Part shown: piece by piece, positions 9,180 to 17,201 of the stretch
Layout of the letters: every line of letters begins with the position of its first letter
Position numbering within the stretch: position 1 is the stretch's first letter
From: JANQRZ01 sp965214485
GTDB lineage: Bacteria > Bacteroidota > Rhodothermia > Rhodothermales > JANQRZ01
NCBI GenBank assembly: GCA_965214485.1
Contig: CBDCBW010000009.1
Location: forward strand, 62,001-126,000
DNA length: 64,000 nt
Reading direction: 5' to 3'
Made by a program: the position numbers and the translations under genes
The notes under the pieces: generated by a model
What the model was told of the DNA's origin: nothing
The model's database searches: none
What the model saw: the letters and a program-made list of their open reading frames with translations, nothing else

Positions 9180-10076
9180 ATGAGACGTTCCATCGGCTCG
9201 TTCCTCCTCACCTTGCTCCTTGCCGGGAGCACGGTCCACGCGCAGCCGGTCGAGTACGCCTTGGACGACGGCGACGGTGAGACCAACCAGGGGCCGCCCT
9301 CCACCTTCGACCCGCAGATGCTGTGGGGCAACTACTTCGTCACCGAGCCCGGCGGCGAAGTCGTCACCGAAATCTCCGCCGCCTTCGGCTCGACGTTCCC
9401 CTCGCTCCAGGACAGCGTCGTCACGTTCTGGCTGCTCGACGACCCGGACCAAGACCTGGACCCGCGCAACGCGACGATGCTCGCCCGTGTCGAGGCTGTC
9501 CCCACGCTCGCCCTGGACGTCTTCTTCTCGGTCGAGATTCCGCCGACCGAGGTCAGTGGCGCGTTCTTCGTCGGCGTCAGCGCCTCGCTCGTCGGCGGGG
9601 CGGACCGGCCCGCGCGCGTGGACACCGACGACGACGGCAGCCGCTCGTGGTTCTTTTATGACCCGGACATTGCGGGCGTGATCGACAGCCTCGGGACCGC
9701 GGCGTTCGGGACGCGGATGGACGACCCGAAGTTCGTCCTCTTCCCCGGCGCGTTCATGATCCGGGCGACGGGCGAGCCGCGCCTCGTCGCTACGGAGACG
9801 AGACCCTCTCCGGTCCCGATTTCGCTACACCCCTCGTTCCCCAATCCGCTCCGAACGGCTACCACGATCTCGTACACCCTGCCAGATGCCGACCACGTGA
9901 CGGTGAGTGTATACGACGTGACCGGTCGCCTGATCGCCACGCTAGCCGATGGTGTTCGACCGCCCGGCGAGCACACCGTGCAGTGGGACGCGACCGGCCT
10001 GGCAGCGGGCACCTACCTCTGCCGGATGCAAGCTGGCGCGGAGGTACGAATGCAACGGCTGACGGTCCTGCCCTGA
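9180..10076 (+). CDS. secreted protein with T9SS C-terminal sorting domain
   Basis: 298 aa. Signal peptide in the first 22 residues (FLLTLLLAGSTVHAQ). The middle part, about residues 25-205, is a beta-rich region I do not recognise. The last 80 residues form a type A T9SS sorting domain: PSFPNPLRTATTISYTL, VTVSVYDVTGRLIATL, GEHTVQWDATGLAAGTYL and the terminal MQRLTVLP. T9SS cargo crosses the outer membrane and is released or anchored after removal of this domain. It starts 8 bp after the HEPN stop but is unlikely to share its function. No T9SS machinery genes are in the window. Confidence 0.8.
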   Translation: MRRSIGSFLLTLLLAGSTVHAQPVEYALDDGDGETNQGPPSTFDPQMLWGNYFVTEPGGEVVTEISAAFGSTFPSLQDSVVTFWLLDDPDQDLDPRNATMLARVEAVPTLALDVFFSVEIPPTEVSGAFFVGVSASLVGGADRPARVDTDDDGSRSWFFYDPDIAGVIDSLGTAAFGTRMDDPKFVLFPGAFMIRATGEPRLVATETRPSPVPISLHPSFPNPLRTATTISYTLPDADHVTVSVYDVTGRLIATLADGVRPPGEHTVQWDATGLAAGTYLCRMQAGAEVRMQRLTVLP

Positions 10077-10089
10077 TCGGGTCGAGCGC

Positions 10090-10173
10090 TCAGAACCGTA
10101 GCGCAAAGACGGTCTCGACGCCGGGCCCAGAGCGGACCGTCAGCGTGCCGCCGTGGAGGCGCAGGACCTGGCG
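10090..10173 (-). pseudogene. duplicated 3' end of a histidine kinase gene
   Basis: This minus-strand stretch encodes RQVLRLHGGTLTVR and ends GVETVFALRF plus stop. It aligns without gaps to the 3' end of the histidine kinase gene at 11466-11549, with 6 differences in about 85 bases, four of them silent. No kinase sequence continues upstream of it. It is either a remnant of a second kinase or a copy made when the TA module at 10196-11085 was inserted. Confidence 0.8.
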
Positions 10174-10195
10174 ACCCCAGTCGCGCTGAAAACCA

Positions 10196-10513
10196 TCATC
10201 CCTTCGAGACGCGCACATTCCAGATGGTTACCCTCTCGTCGTCGAAGCGGTAGAGCACGAGAACCGAGGGAATGCCGAGCGCCGGATACGGGCCGATCTT
10301 GAACAACCACACGTCGGCGTTGGGGAAGGGCATCTGCTCGGCGTAGCGATTGGCTGGCTTCCGCGCGAGTTGCCACTCTAGGTACTGCATGATGTCAGGC
10401 AAACGCAGATGGTGGCTCGTCTGCTCGTCGACGTGGCGCGCAGCGGCTTCCTCGTAGACCACCGATCGCAGCGGACCGGTCGCGTCGCCGCCGAGATCGG
10501 GGAATAGGTCCAC
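10196..10513 (-). CDS. candidate toxin partner of a Panacea-domain antitoxin (105 aa)
   Basis: Small soluble protein starting with GTG at 10513, only 2 bp after the stop of the Panacea gene on the same strand. The C-terminal half, ADVWLFKIGPYPALGIPS followed by VLVLYRFDDERVTIWNVRV, has the strand pattern of RelE/ParE-fold toxins with a hydrophobic last strand. The N-terminal half is helical. Known Panacea (DUF4065) antitoxins pair with many different toxin folds, so the partner can be unrelated to familiar toxins. I cannot name its family securely. Toxicity is inferred from size, order and the partner only. Confidence 0.6.
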   Translation of the reverse strand: MDLFPDLGGDATGPLRSVVYEEAAARHVDEQTSHHLRLPDIMQYLEWQLARKPANRYAEQMPFPNADVWLFKIGPYPALGIPSVLVLYRFDDERVTIWNVRVSKG

Positions 10514-10515
10514 CC

Positions 10516-11085
10516 CTACCTCCGGCCCGCGAGTTGCTGATCCGCCCAGCGTATGTCGTCCGGGTTGATCTCGCCGACGAAATGTCCGAACGCCGTGTGA
10601 TAGGGTAGCTCTTCACCGATCCGTGCGCTCTGCCAGACGAGGCCGTGCGACGCCTCGCTGATGCCACGCGCCGTGTAGTTCTGGCAGATGGTGTCCAGGG
10701 TTTCCTCCACGATGGCAACCTCGTCCGCCGTAAATGGCTGCACGCTCGGGCGGCGCAGCGAAACGTAGCGGTACTGCATGTACGGCTGCCCGGAGTAGAT
10801 GTGGAAGCCCGACGCCTCGGCCACCGCGAGCGCCTGCTCCGCCTTCAGCTCTTCCACCACCTCGTCGATGTGCTTCGAGACGGGACCGTACTGGTGCTTG
10901 ACGTAGACCTCACCCGTGATCGGCGCGCCGAGCGCGACGTACGCTTCGATGTCCGAATAGTAGAGAATCTTGTTCAGCTTCGTTTTGCCCAGCTTGTCTT
11001 CCGGGGCGCGGTGGCAGACGTAGTGAACGAGAGCCTTCAACTTCTCTCGGTTGAGCAGTATGGTCGGGGAAGACGGCATAGCCAT
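10516..11085 (-). CDS. Panacea-domain (DUF4065, SocA-like) antitoxin
   Basis: 189 aa from ATG 11085 (a second ATG lies at 11079). The Panacea/DUF4065 domain is recognised from LKALVHYVCHRA, GKTKLNKILYYSDIEAYVA, GAPITGEVYVKHQYGPVSK and HIDEVVEELKAE. Proteins of this family act as antitoxins for diverse toxins (PanAT systems) or as proteolysis adaptors such as SocA. The gene immediately precedes the 105-aa candidate toxin. The pair is inserted next to the histidine kinase gene, between two copies of that gene's 3' end. The region upstream (11086-11465) holds a long hairpin element and no gene. Confidence 0.85.
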   Translation of the reverse strand: MAMPSSPTILLNREKLKALVHYVCHRAPEDKLGKTKLNKILYYSDIEAYVALGAPITGEVYVKHQYGPVSKHIDEVVEELKAEQALAVAEASGFHIYSGQPYMQYRYVSLRRPSVQPFTADEVAIVEETLDTICQNYTARGISEASHGLVWQSARIGEELPYHTAFGHFVGEINPDDIRWADQQLAGRR

Positions 11086-11149
11086 AGGCAGGAGCGCCCG
11101 TAGTATACGCTGGGGTTGCAGAACGTTTCGTGCTGCTTCCCGACACGCC

Positions 11150-11312
11150 TTAGGCCCCGTCACGTGAATCCGGCTCCTGGCTCGGCGAGTGAAGGGCCCT
11201 GCGGCGTTGCCCTCCTCGCCCGATGCTACGGCATCTGGCTTGTCGGACGCCTGGCCGGGCCCCTCCAGGGTCTCTCGCTCGCCGACGGACCGACCTACGT
11301 GACAGAGCCTAA
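11150..11312. repeat. 163-bp imperfect hairpin element with terminal inverted repeats
   Basis: Ends TTAGGCCCCGTCACGT (11150-11165) and ACGTGACAGAGCCTAA (11297-11312) are inverted repeats with 14 of 16 matches. Pairing continues inward (CTCGGCGAG with CGCTCGCCGA, CCCTG with CAGGG, GGCGT with ACGCC) to a central GATGC-TAC-GGCATC tip. The central part, 11204-11240, is closely related to 16935-16970 in front of the first permease. No open frame of note. The remaining DNA between 11086 and 11465 shows nothing else I can name. Confidence 0.6.
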
Positions 11313-11465
11313 GGCCCGTACTGACATCGTAGAACAGGCCCCGTACCGGACGCAATCTGCTCTCGATCCCCGAGGCGTTCGAAGCGAAGGAGTGGGGATT
11401 GCTAGAGCGTCTCTGCCTACTGCCGGACGTACGCAGCCGTCCAAACCGTGGCCGCCCGTAACGGC

Positions 11466-12791
11466 TCAGAACCGGAGCGCGAAGACGGTTTCGACGCCGG
11501 GCCTGGAGCGGACCGTCAGCGTGCCGCCGTGGAGGCGCAGGATCTGGCGGCTCAGGCTGAGGCCGATCCCGCTGCCGCCGGCCTTGGTGGTGAAGAACGG
11601 GACGAAGATGCGCTCCACCACCTCGGGCAGGATCCCCGGCCCGTTGTCCCGGACTTCGATCACGGCCCGGCCCGCCTCGCCGATCCTTGCTCGGAGCGTG
11701 ATGCGGGCGTCCGGTTGGTCTTCGAGCGCCTGCATCGCGTTGAGCAGCAGGTTGATGAGCACCTGCTCGACGAGCTCCTCGTCGGCCGCTAGCTCCAGCG
11801 TCTGCGGCATGACTTGGACGTCGAGCGCGACGCCCTGCTCGGCGAGGCTCGTCCGCAGCAGCGTCGAGACGTTGCCGAACAGGTCGGCAACGGGGAAGAG
11901 TTGGAAGTTCGGCTTCGGGATTTTGGTCAGGCTCCGGTAGGACTCGACGAAGTGGATCAGGCCCTGGCTCCGCCGCTCGATAGTCTGCAACGCTTCGACG
12001 ACCTCGGCGCGCTCCGCGTCCGGGAGGAGTCGGTTGGCCGTCGCCGCGAGCGAGGCGATCGGCGCGACGGAGTTGACGATCTCGTGGGTCAGCACGCGGG
12101 TGAGCGACTGCCACGCCTCCATCTCCTTTTCCTCGAGCTCGCTGCGGATGTCTTGCAGCGAGACGAGCGTGTGCGGGTCCCCGGCGAGGCGGAACTGCGC
12201 CGCGTGAACCGCGAGGTCGAGCGTCCGGTCGCCGCGCTCGACGCGGACGAGGGCGCGCTCGCCGGAGCCCAGCGCCGGGAGGGCGTCGGCGAGCCGCCCG
12301 AGCGGGCCGAGGCCGCTGACGTGGCGGAGCCGGGGCAGGCCGAGGAGCCGCTTCGCCGCCGTGTTGAAGAGCACCACCTCGCCGCCGTCGCGGAAGGCGA
12401 TGAGCGCGACCCCGACGTGGCGGACGACGGTCTGGAGGACCTGCGCCTGCTCCTCGCGCTCGGTGCGGAGCTGCCGGAACGCGTCGGACACCTCGGCGAA
12501 GCGCCCGGCGATGGCCTCGAACATCGGCCCCTGCCCGCGCGCGGGGACGCTGAGCGAGAGGTCGTCGTAGCGGATCGCTTCGAGGAAGCGCAGGAGGTCG
12601 CGCGGCGTCCGCTCGGTGAAGCGGACGAGCGCCCACGCCTGCCACACCCCGAGGAGCACGGCGCAGGCCGTCCCCCCGCCCCACGCCGCCGGCCCCGAGG
12701 CGGCCAGCCACACGCCCGCGCCGACCGTCGCGCCGAAGCCGGCGAGGCGGAGGACGAGTTGGATGCGGTAGCGCCGGAGCAGTCGTCTCAT
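11466..12791 (-). CDS. sensor histidine kinase, NtrB/NtrY-like
   Basis: 441 aa. Two N-terminal membrane segments (about 12-32 and 36-57) with hardly any periplasmic loop, so the signal is probably sensed in or near the membrane. A HAMP-like linker follows, then a PAS-like region (about 115-215). Dimerisation box LTHEIVNSVAPI has phospho-acceptor His236. ATPase boxes: N-box INLLLNAMQAL, DNGPGI, FFTTKAGGSGIGLSLS. The C-terminus is GVETVFALRF. It lies downstream of the sigma-54 response regulator on the same strand (gap 12792-12926) and should phosphorylate it. Its 3' end is duplicated at 10090-10173. Confidence 0.93.
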   Translation of the reverse strand: MRRLLRRYRIQLVLRLAGFGATVGAGVWLAASGPAAWGGGTACAVLLGVWQAWALVRFTERTPRDLLRFLEAIRYDDLSLSVPARGQGPMFEAIAGRFAEVSDAFRQLRTEREEQAQVLQTVVRHVGVALIAFRDGGEVVLFNTAAKRLLGLPRLRHVSGLGPLGRLADALPALGSGERALVRVERGDRTLDLAVHAAQFRLAGDPHTLVSLQDIRSELEEKEMEAWQSLTRVLTHEIVNSVAPIASLAATANRLLPDAERAEVVEALQTIERRSQGLIHFVESYRSLTKIPKPNFQLFPVADLFGNVSTLLRTSLAEQGVALDVQVMPQTLELAADEELVEQVLINLLLNAMQALEDQPDARITLRARIGEAGRAVIEVRDNGPGILPEVVERIFVPFFTTKAGGSGIGLSLSRQILRLHGGTLTVRSRPGVETVFALRF

Positions 12792-12926
12792 CAGGGGAAC
12801 TGGGGGCAGGCCGACGGGGCTTGACTCGCCGGCGCGGGGGCTTGATTGATCACGCCCGTACTACCTTTTGGGTCAAAGAGCCTCCTGTCGAAGAGCCTCC
12901 CGAGGCTAGCTCTCGGACCTCGTCGC

Positions 12927-14312
12927 TCACAAGCCATATTTCTCGATCCGGCGGTAGAGCGACTTGCGCGTCAGCCCGAGAGCTTGGGCGGCGCGGCTGA
13001 TGTTGCCGCCGTGCTTCGAGAGCGCCTTGCGGATCACCTCGCGCTCGACGGCTTCGAGGTCGAACGACTCTAAGGCCAGGAGCGCGGGGCGCTCGGCCTC
13101 GAGGCTGTCGTCGGGCGAGGCGGAGAACAGCAGGTCGGACGGCTGGAGCGTCGAGGCCTCGGACAGGATCACGGCGCGCTCGACGGTGTGCTGGAGCTCG
13201 CGGACGTTGCCCGGCCACTGGTAGCGCTCCATCTTCTCCACCGCCGCCTCGCTCAGCCCGGTCACCGGCTTGTCGTAGGTCCGGGCGTAGACGCCGGCGA
13301 AGTGCTCGGCCAGGAGGCGCAGGTCGCCGGCGCGCTCGCGCAGCGGCGGCAGGCGGATTTCGACCGTGTTGATCCGGTAGAGCAGGTCCTGCCGGAACGC
13401 GCCCTCCTTCACCGAATCGTAGATCGGCCGGTTCGTCGCCGAGACCAGGCGGATGTCGACGGGCCGGGCTGCGGCCGAGCCGACGCGCGTGACCTCGCGG
13501 TTCTGGAGGACCGCGAGGAGCTTCTGCTGCTGGACCGGCGGGATGTTGCCGATCTCGTCGAGAAACAGCGTTCCGCCGTGGGCCAGCTCGAAGCGGCCCG
13601 GCCGGTCGCCGTCGGCCCCGGTGAAGGCGCCCCGGACGTAGCCGAAGAGCTCGCTCTCGAACAGGCTCTCGGAGAGCGCCCCGAGGTCCACGCCGACGAA
13701 CACCTCGGCGGCCCGCCCGCTGAAGCGGTGGAGCGCCCGGGCGACGAGCTCCTTGCCGGTCCCGTTTTCGCCGAGGACGAGCACGTTCGCGTTCGTCGGG
13801 GCGACCTTGCGGAGGGTCTCGAAGACGGCCTGCATCGCCGGGCTCCGGCCGACGATCTCGCCGAGCGCGAGGCTGAGGTCCTGGCCGGGGGCATCGCGCC
13901 GGGCACCCCGCCGCTCGGCCTCGGCGCGCGTCCGCCGGAGCCGCGCCGCCGCCGAGATGGTCGCGACGAGCTGCTCGTTCTGCCACGGCTTCGTCACGAA
14001 GTCCACCGCCCCGCGCTTCATCGCCCGCACGGCGAGGTCCACGTCGCCGTAGGCCGTGATCATCACGACGGCCGCGGCCTCGTCGAAGCTCAGAATCCGG
14101 TCGAGCCAGTGGAGGCCCTCTTTCCCCGAGGACGCGTCGCGCTGGAAGTTCATGTCGAGCAGGATCGCGTCGAATGGCTCCTCGCGGAGGAGGGCCGGGA
14201 GCGCGTCGGGCGAGGTCGCGGTCGTCACGTCGAAGCCGCGCCCGCCGAGGAGCAGGCGGACCGCGGTCAGGATGTCCTCGTTGTCGTCGATGACGAGCGC
14301 GCGGCTGGGCAT
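12927..14312 (-). CDS. sigma-54-dependent NtrC-family response regulator
   Basis: 461 aa. Receiver domain 1-120 with ALVIDDNEDI, phospho-acceptor Asp53 in AILLDMNF, and Lys108 in FVTKPW. AAA+ domain 150-390: Walker A GENGTGKE (181-188), sigma-54 contact loop GAFTGA (228-233, intact), Walker B TLFLDEIG, and the R-finger region. C-terminal Fis-type HTH: KALSKHGGNISRAAQALGL then TRKSLYRRIEKYG. All motifs for sigma-54 activation are intact. It is divergent from the efflux operon at 14700 and upstream of its kinase. The tandem dyads at 14558-14594 and 28482-28518 are its probable binding sites. That link is inference from position and spacing. Confidence 0.95.
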   Translation of the reverse strand: MPSRALVIDDNEDILTAVRLLLGGRGFDVTTATSPDALPALLREEPFDAILLDMNFQRDASSGKEGLHWLDRILSFDEAAAVVMITAYGDVDLAVRAMKRGAVDFVTKPWQNEQLVATISAAARLRRTRAEAERRGARRDAPGQDLSLALGEIVGRSPAMQAVFETLRKVAPTNANVLVLGENGTGKELVARALHRFSGRAAEVFVGVDLGALSESLFESELFGYVRGAFTGADGDRPGRFELAHGGTLFLDEIGNIPPVQQQKLLAVLQNREVTRVGSAAARPVDIRLVSATNRPIYDSVKEGAFRQDLLYRINTVEIRLPPLRERAGDLRLLAEHFAGVYARTYDKPVTGLSEAAVEKMERYQWPGNVRELQHTVERAVILSEASTLQPSDLLFSASPDDSLEAERPALLALESFDLEAVEREVIRKALSKHGGNISRAAQALGLTRKSLYRRIEKYGL

Positions 14313-14370
14313 AGTTCAGAGCCTGTTCGAGGAGCTAGAGCGAAGGCAGCGGGCGAGGCCGCCAGGGGCA

Positions 14371-14475
14371 CCCCCCGACACGCTCGCGCTATGCGGCTTC
14401 GCGTGTCCGTCCCCCTCAAACGAGGGGGACCGTTCGTGGACCCCTGAGCGCAGCGATGGGTCCGCGAACGGGGGG
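14371..14475. repeat. cloverleaf-like dispersed repeat, copy 2
   Basis: Outer stem CCCCCCG (14371-14377) with CGGGGGG (14469-14475). Arm 1: GACACGC (14377-14383) with GCGTGTC (14401-14407). Arm 2: GTCCCCCTC (14409-14417) with GAGGGGGAC (14422-14430). Arm 3: CGTTCG-T-GGACCC (14431-14443) with GGGTCC-G-CGAACG (14458-14470), with the GAGCGCAGCGA box in the loop. This is the best-preserved copy. It lies between the response regulator and the divergent adaptor gene. Confidence 0.8.
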
Positions 14476-14557
14476 CGAGCGGATGCCACCCCGCCCCGCT
14501 GCCAACGGCGTGCCCCGGCGCGTGGCGCGGCAGACGCGCGGACGGCCCCGGCGGCGC

Positions 14558-14594
14558 TGTGCGCTGGCGCACGGTCGGTGTGCGCTGGCGCACA
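14558..14594 (+). promoter_or_regulatory. tandem operator dyads upstream of the adaptor-ATPase operon
   Basis: Dyad 1 TGTGCGCTGGCGCACG (14558-14573) and dyad 2 TGTGCGCTGGCGCACA (14579-14594, perfect 7+2+7). Centres are 21 bp apart, two helical turns, so both face the same side. They lie 54-90 bp upstream of the -24 element at 14647, a normal position for an NtrC-family activator site. The same pair with the same spacing recurs at 28482-28518. Confidence 0.8.
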
Positions 14595-14646
14595 GTCGCC
14601 GGGCTAAAATAGAGCCCAGCGCGCGCACCGCGTCGGACCGCGCCCG

Positions 14647-14661
14647 TGGCATACCCGTTGC
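14647..14661 (+). promoter_or_regulatory. sigma-54 (-24/-12) promoter of the adaptor gene
   Basis: TGGCATACCCGTTGC: the GG at 14648-14649 and GC at 14660-14661 are separated by exactly 10 bases, as required for sigma-54. Transcription should start near 14672, about 28 bases before the ATG at 14700. The presence of this element argues against the longer reading frame that starts with GTG at 14646. Confidence 0.8.
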
Positions 14662-14699
14662 GATTCGCCCAGCATCCTATACCCTCTTTCCTCGCTCGC

Positions 14700-16052
14700 A
14701 TGGCCGACCGTCCGACCTCTCCGCCGCCGACGCGCTCGTCGGAGACCCGCGTGTCGCAGAACGGCATCCTCTCGCAGCCCGCCGGCTCGCTCTCGGGCGG
14801 CGGCGAGGGGATCGACCGCCGCGTCGAGAAGAAGACGTGGACGGCGCGGCGGATCGCGCTCGCGCTCGGCGTCGCGCTCCTGGCCGGCCTCGTCGCGTGG
14901 GCCGCGCTCGGCCGGGGCGGTGGGCAGCGCTACCACGTCGAGGCCGACCGGCTGACGGTCTCGACGGTCGAGCACGGGACGTTCCAGGAGTACGTCTCGG
15001 TCACCGGCACCGCGCTCCCGCTCCGGACGATCTACCTCGACGCGGTGGTCGGCGGGCAGGTCGAGGAGCGGTACGTCGAGGAGGGCGCACTCGTCGAGGC
15101 CGGGCAGCCGCTCGTCCGCCTCTCGAATGACCACCTCACGCTCCAGACGCTCTCGAACGAGGCGCAGCTCACCGAGCAGATCAACACCATCCGCACGACC
15201 CGTCTGGCGCTCGACCAGAACGACCTGGGCCTGCGCCAGCAGCTCACCCAGCTCGAGTACGACCTGACGCGGCTGCGCCGCGAGTACGAGCGCAGCCGCG
15301 CGCTCTTCGAGCGCCGGGTGATCGCCGAGCGCGAGTTCGAGGCCGTCCGCGACGAGTACGCCTACACCCAGCGGCGGCTCGAGCTCACGCGGCAGGGCTA
15401 CCGGCAGGACTCGCTGGCGCGCGCGCTCCAGATCGTTCAGATGAGCGGGCAGCTCGCCCGGCTCCAGCAGAACCTGGCCCTCGTCCAGGGCGCGCTAGAC
15501 AACCTCGTCGTCCGCGCGCCGGTCGCCGGGCAGCTCTCGGCGCTCGACGCCGAGATCGGGACCTCGAAGCCCGCCGGCTCGCGGCTCGGGCAGATCGACG
15601 ACCTCGACGGGGTCAAGGCCCGGGTGCCCATCGACGAGCACTACATCGCGCGCGTCGCCCCCGGCCAGCGCGGGCAGGTCGCCGTCGGCGGCGAGACCTA
15701 CGCGCTCGCCGTCCGCAAGGTCTTCCCCGAGGTCGTGGGCGGGCGCTTCGAGGTAGACATGGAGTTCGTCAGCGCGGTGCCCGAGGTGCGGCGCGGCCAG
15801 AGCCTGCGCATCCGCCTCGAGCTCGGCGAGTCCGCCGAGGCGCTCCTGCTCCCGCGCGGCGGCTTCTTCACGACGACCGGCGGCAACTGGGTCTTCGTAC
15901 TCGACGGCGGCGAGGCCGTCCGGCGGCCGGTCCGCCTGGGCCGCCAGAACCCGCAGTTCTTCGAGGTCGCCGAGGGCCTCGCGCCCGGCGACCGCGTGGT
16001 CACGAGCGGCTACGACACCTTCGGCGACGCCGACCGCCTCGTGCTGAAATAA
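14700..16052 (+). CDS. HlyD/MacA-family periplasmic adaptor protein
   Basis: 450 aa. A cytoplasmic N-terminus of about 50 residues, one membrane segment (IALALGVALLAGLVAWAAL), then a periplasmic part. This includes a barrel-sandwich half (YLDAVVGGQVEERYVEEGA, then VEAGQPLVRL), a long coiled-coil hairpin of about 130 residues, and the second half (NLVVRAPVAGQLSALDAEI, then GQIDDLDGVKARV). It links inner-membrane FtsX/MacB-type permeases to an outer-membrane channel in tripartite efflux or lipoprotein-export machines. The start is ATG 14700 because the sigma-54 promoter occupies the upstream in-frame region. First gene of the adaptor-ATPase-permease operon. No outer-membrane TolC-type gene is in the window. 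Confidence 0.9.
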   Translation: MADRPTSPPPTRSSETRVSQNGILSQPAGSLSGGGEGIDRRVEKKTWTARRIALALGVALLAGLVAWAALGRGGGQRYHVEADRLTVSTVEHGTFQEYVSVTGTALPLRTIYLDAVVGGQVEERYVEEGALVEAGQPLVRLSNDHLTLQTLSNEAQLTEQINTIRTTRLALDQNDLGLRQQLTQLEYDLTRLRREYERSRALFERRVIAEREFEAVRDEYAYTQRRLELTRQGYRQDSLARALQIVQMSGQLARLQQNLALVQGALDNLVVRAPVAGQLSALDAEIGTSKPAGSRLGQIDDLDGVKARVPIDEHYIARVAPGQRGQVAVGGETYALAVRKVFPEVVGGRFEVDMEFVSAVPEVRRGQSLRIRLELGESAEALLLPRGGFFTTTGGNWVFVLDGGEAVRRPVRLGRQNPQFFEVAEGLAPGDRVVTSGYDTFGDADRLVLK

Positions 16053-16057
16053 CCCTC

Positions 16058-16081
16058 GGACACGGCGCGCCGTGTCCCTAC
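16058..16081. repeat. 20-nt perfect palindrome with CTAC tail
   Basis: GGACACGGCGCGCCGTGTCC (16058-16077) followed by CTAC (16078-16081), 17 bp before the ATPase start. The same design with a different core recurs at 19608-19669 and 25340-25363. Confidence 0.75.
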
Positions 16082-16097
16082 ACCCTTCTCCAACGCC

Positions 16098-16880
16098 ATG
16101 ACCGCCCCTGACCTCTCCGACCGCCGACCGCTGATCCGCACCGAGGCGCTGCGCAAGGTATACACCGCCGACGAGGTCGAGACCACGGCGCTCGACAACG
16201 TCACGCTCGACATCAAGACCGGCGAGTTCATCGCGGTGATGGGGCCGAGCGGCTGCGGCAAGTCGACCCTGCTCAACATCCTCGGCCTGCTCGACCAGCC
16301 CTCGGGCGGGCGCTTCGTCTTCGACGGCACCGACGTCTCGGGCTACAACGAGCGCCGGCGGGCCGACCTGCGGCGGGGCACGCTCGGGTTCGTCTTCCAG
16401 AGCTTCAACCTGATCGACGAGCTGACGGTCTACGAAAACGTCGAGCTGCCGCTCCTGTACCTCTCGCTCTCGGCGCGCGAGCGCAAGGAGCGGACCGAGG
16501 CGGCGCTCGACCGGGTCGGGATGGCGCACCGGCGGGGCCACTTCCCGCAGCAGCTCTCCGGCGGGCAGCAGCAGCGCGTCGCGATTGCCCGGGCCGTCGT
16601 CGCCAGCCCCCAGCTCATCCTGGCCGACGAGCCGACGGGCAACCTCGACTCGGCCAACGGCGACGCGGTGATGAAGCTGCTCTCGGAGATGAACGAGGCC
16701 GGCGCGACGATCGTGATGGTGACGCACTCGCCGGCCGACGCCGAGTTCGCGCACCGCGTGGTCAACCTGTTCGACGGGCACGTCGTCAGCGAGCACTTCA
16801 TGGAGCGGGAGTACCTCGCCGATGGAAAGATCCCCCCGGCAGTGAAGGGCGCGGCAGCCCCCACCACACCCGAGGTCTAG
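16098..16880 (+). CDS. MacB/LolD-type ABC transporter ATP-binding protein
   Basis: 260 aa. Energises the FtsX/MacB-type permeases. Walker A GPSGCGKST (49-57), Q-loop at FVFQSFNL, signature LSGGQQQR (153-160), Walker B LILADEP (173-179), D-loop GNLDSANG, H-loop THS. The FNLIDELTVYENVELPLLY stretch is typical of the LolD/MacB branch. Second gene of the sigma-54 operon, 45 bp after the adaptor, with a palindrome in the gap. The following gap (16881-17209) holds a short repeat core and a MITE-like element before the first permease. Confidence 0.95.
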   Translation: MTAPDLSDRRPLIRTEALRKVYTADEVETTALDNVTLDIKTGEFIAVMGPSGCGKSTLLNILGLLDQPSGGRFVFDGTDVSGYNERRRADLRRGTLGFVFQSFNLIDELTVYENVELPLLYLSLSARERKERTEAALDRVGMAHRRGHFPQQLSGGQQQRVAIARAVVASPQLILADEPTGNLDSANGDAVMKLLSEMNEAGATIVMVTHSPADAEFAHRVVNLFDGHVVSEHFMEREYLADGKIPPAVKGAAAPTTPEV

Positions 16881-16934
16881 TGCTACGACAACTCGATTCT
16901 GACAGGCTCTCGGCAGCCCGTGCGCCGCGCGTCG

Positions 16935-16970
16935 GCGTTGACCTCGTCGCCCGATGCGGTGCATCTAGCT
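16935..16970. repeat. core of a dispersed hairpin repeat
   Basis: About 36 bases starting GCGTTGACCTCGTCGCCC and ending GCATCTAGCT match 11204-11240 with about six differences, including the hairpin tip GATGC-N-GCATC. The longer terminal inverted repeats of the 11150-11312 element are not recognisable here. It lies between the ATPase and the first permease. The rest of 16881-17038 shows nothing else. Confidence 0.5.
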
Positions 16971-17042
16971 CCTCGGTCGCCTTGACTCGCAGCACCCGAA
17001 CACGCCGATCTACCCGTCATTCTGCTCGTGTCGCAGCACTAG

Positions 17043-17201
17043 GCCGTGTGGACATTTACCCAGATCGACTCTCACGGGCCAGAGTCCACCCTCGCTGCGT
17101 CGCACGCGTCGCCCGGGGCTACGGCCCCGATCTCCTTGTGCTTCTTGCGAGGCCAAACTCGTGACCTCGTGCGAGCCTGACCTCGCAATTGTCCACACGA
17201 C
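17043..17201. mobile_element. MITE-like or IS-remnant element, 159 bp
   Basis: Ends GCCGTGTGGACA (17043-17054) and TGTCCACACGAC (17190-17201) are inverted repeats with 11 of 12 matches. Both are flanked by CTAG (17039-17042 and 17202-17205), which looks like a 4-bp target duplication. No transposase domain is recognisable inside. The right end lies 8 bp before the ATG of the first permease, so the element separates that gene from the adaptor-ATPase pair and may supply or block its promoter. Confidence 0.6.

Noticed and set aside
10516..12711. A single 731-codon minus-strand frame joining the Panacea protein to upstream sequence
   Set aside because: The upstream part overlaps the histidine kinase in another frame and has no domain. 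The Panacea protein starts at 11085 or 11079.
14646..14699. Earlier GTG start for the HlyD adaptor at 14646
   Set aside because: That GTG is part of the -24 box of the sigma-54 promoter; the ATG at 14700 is downstream of the expected transcription start.
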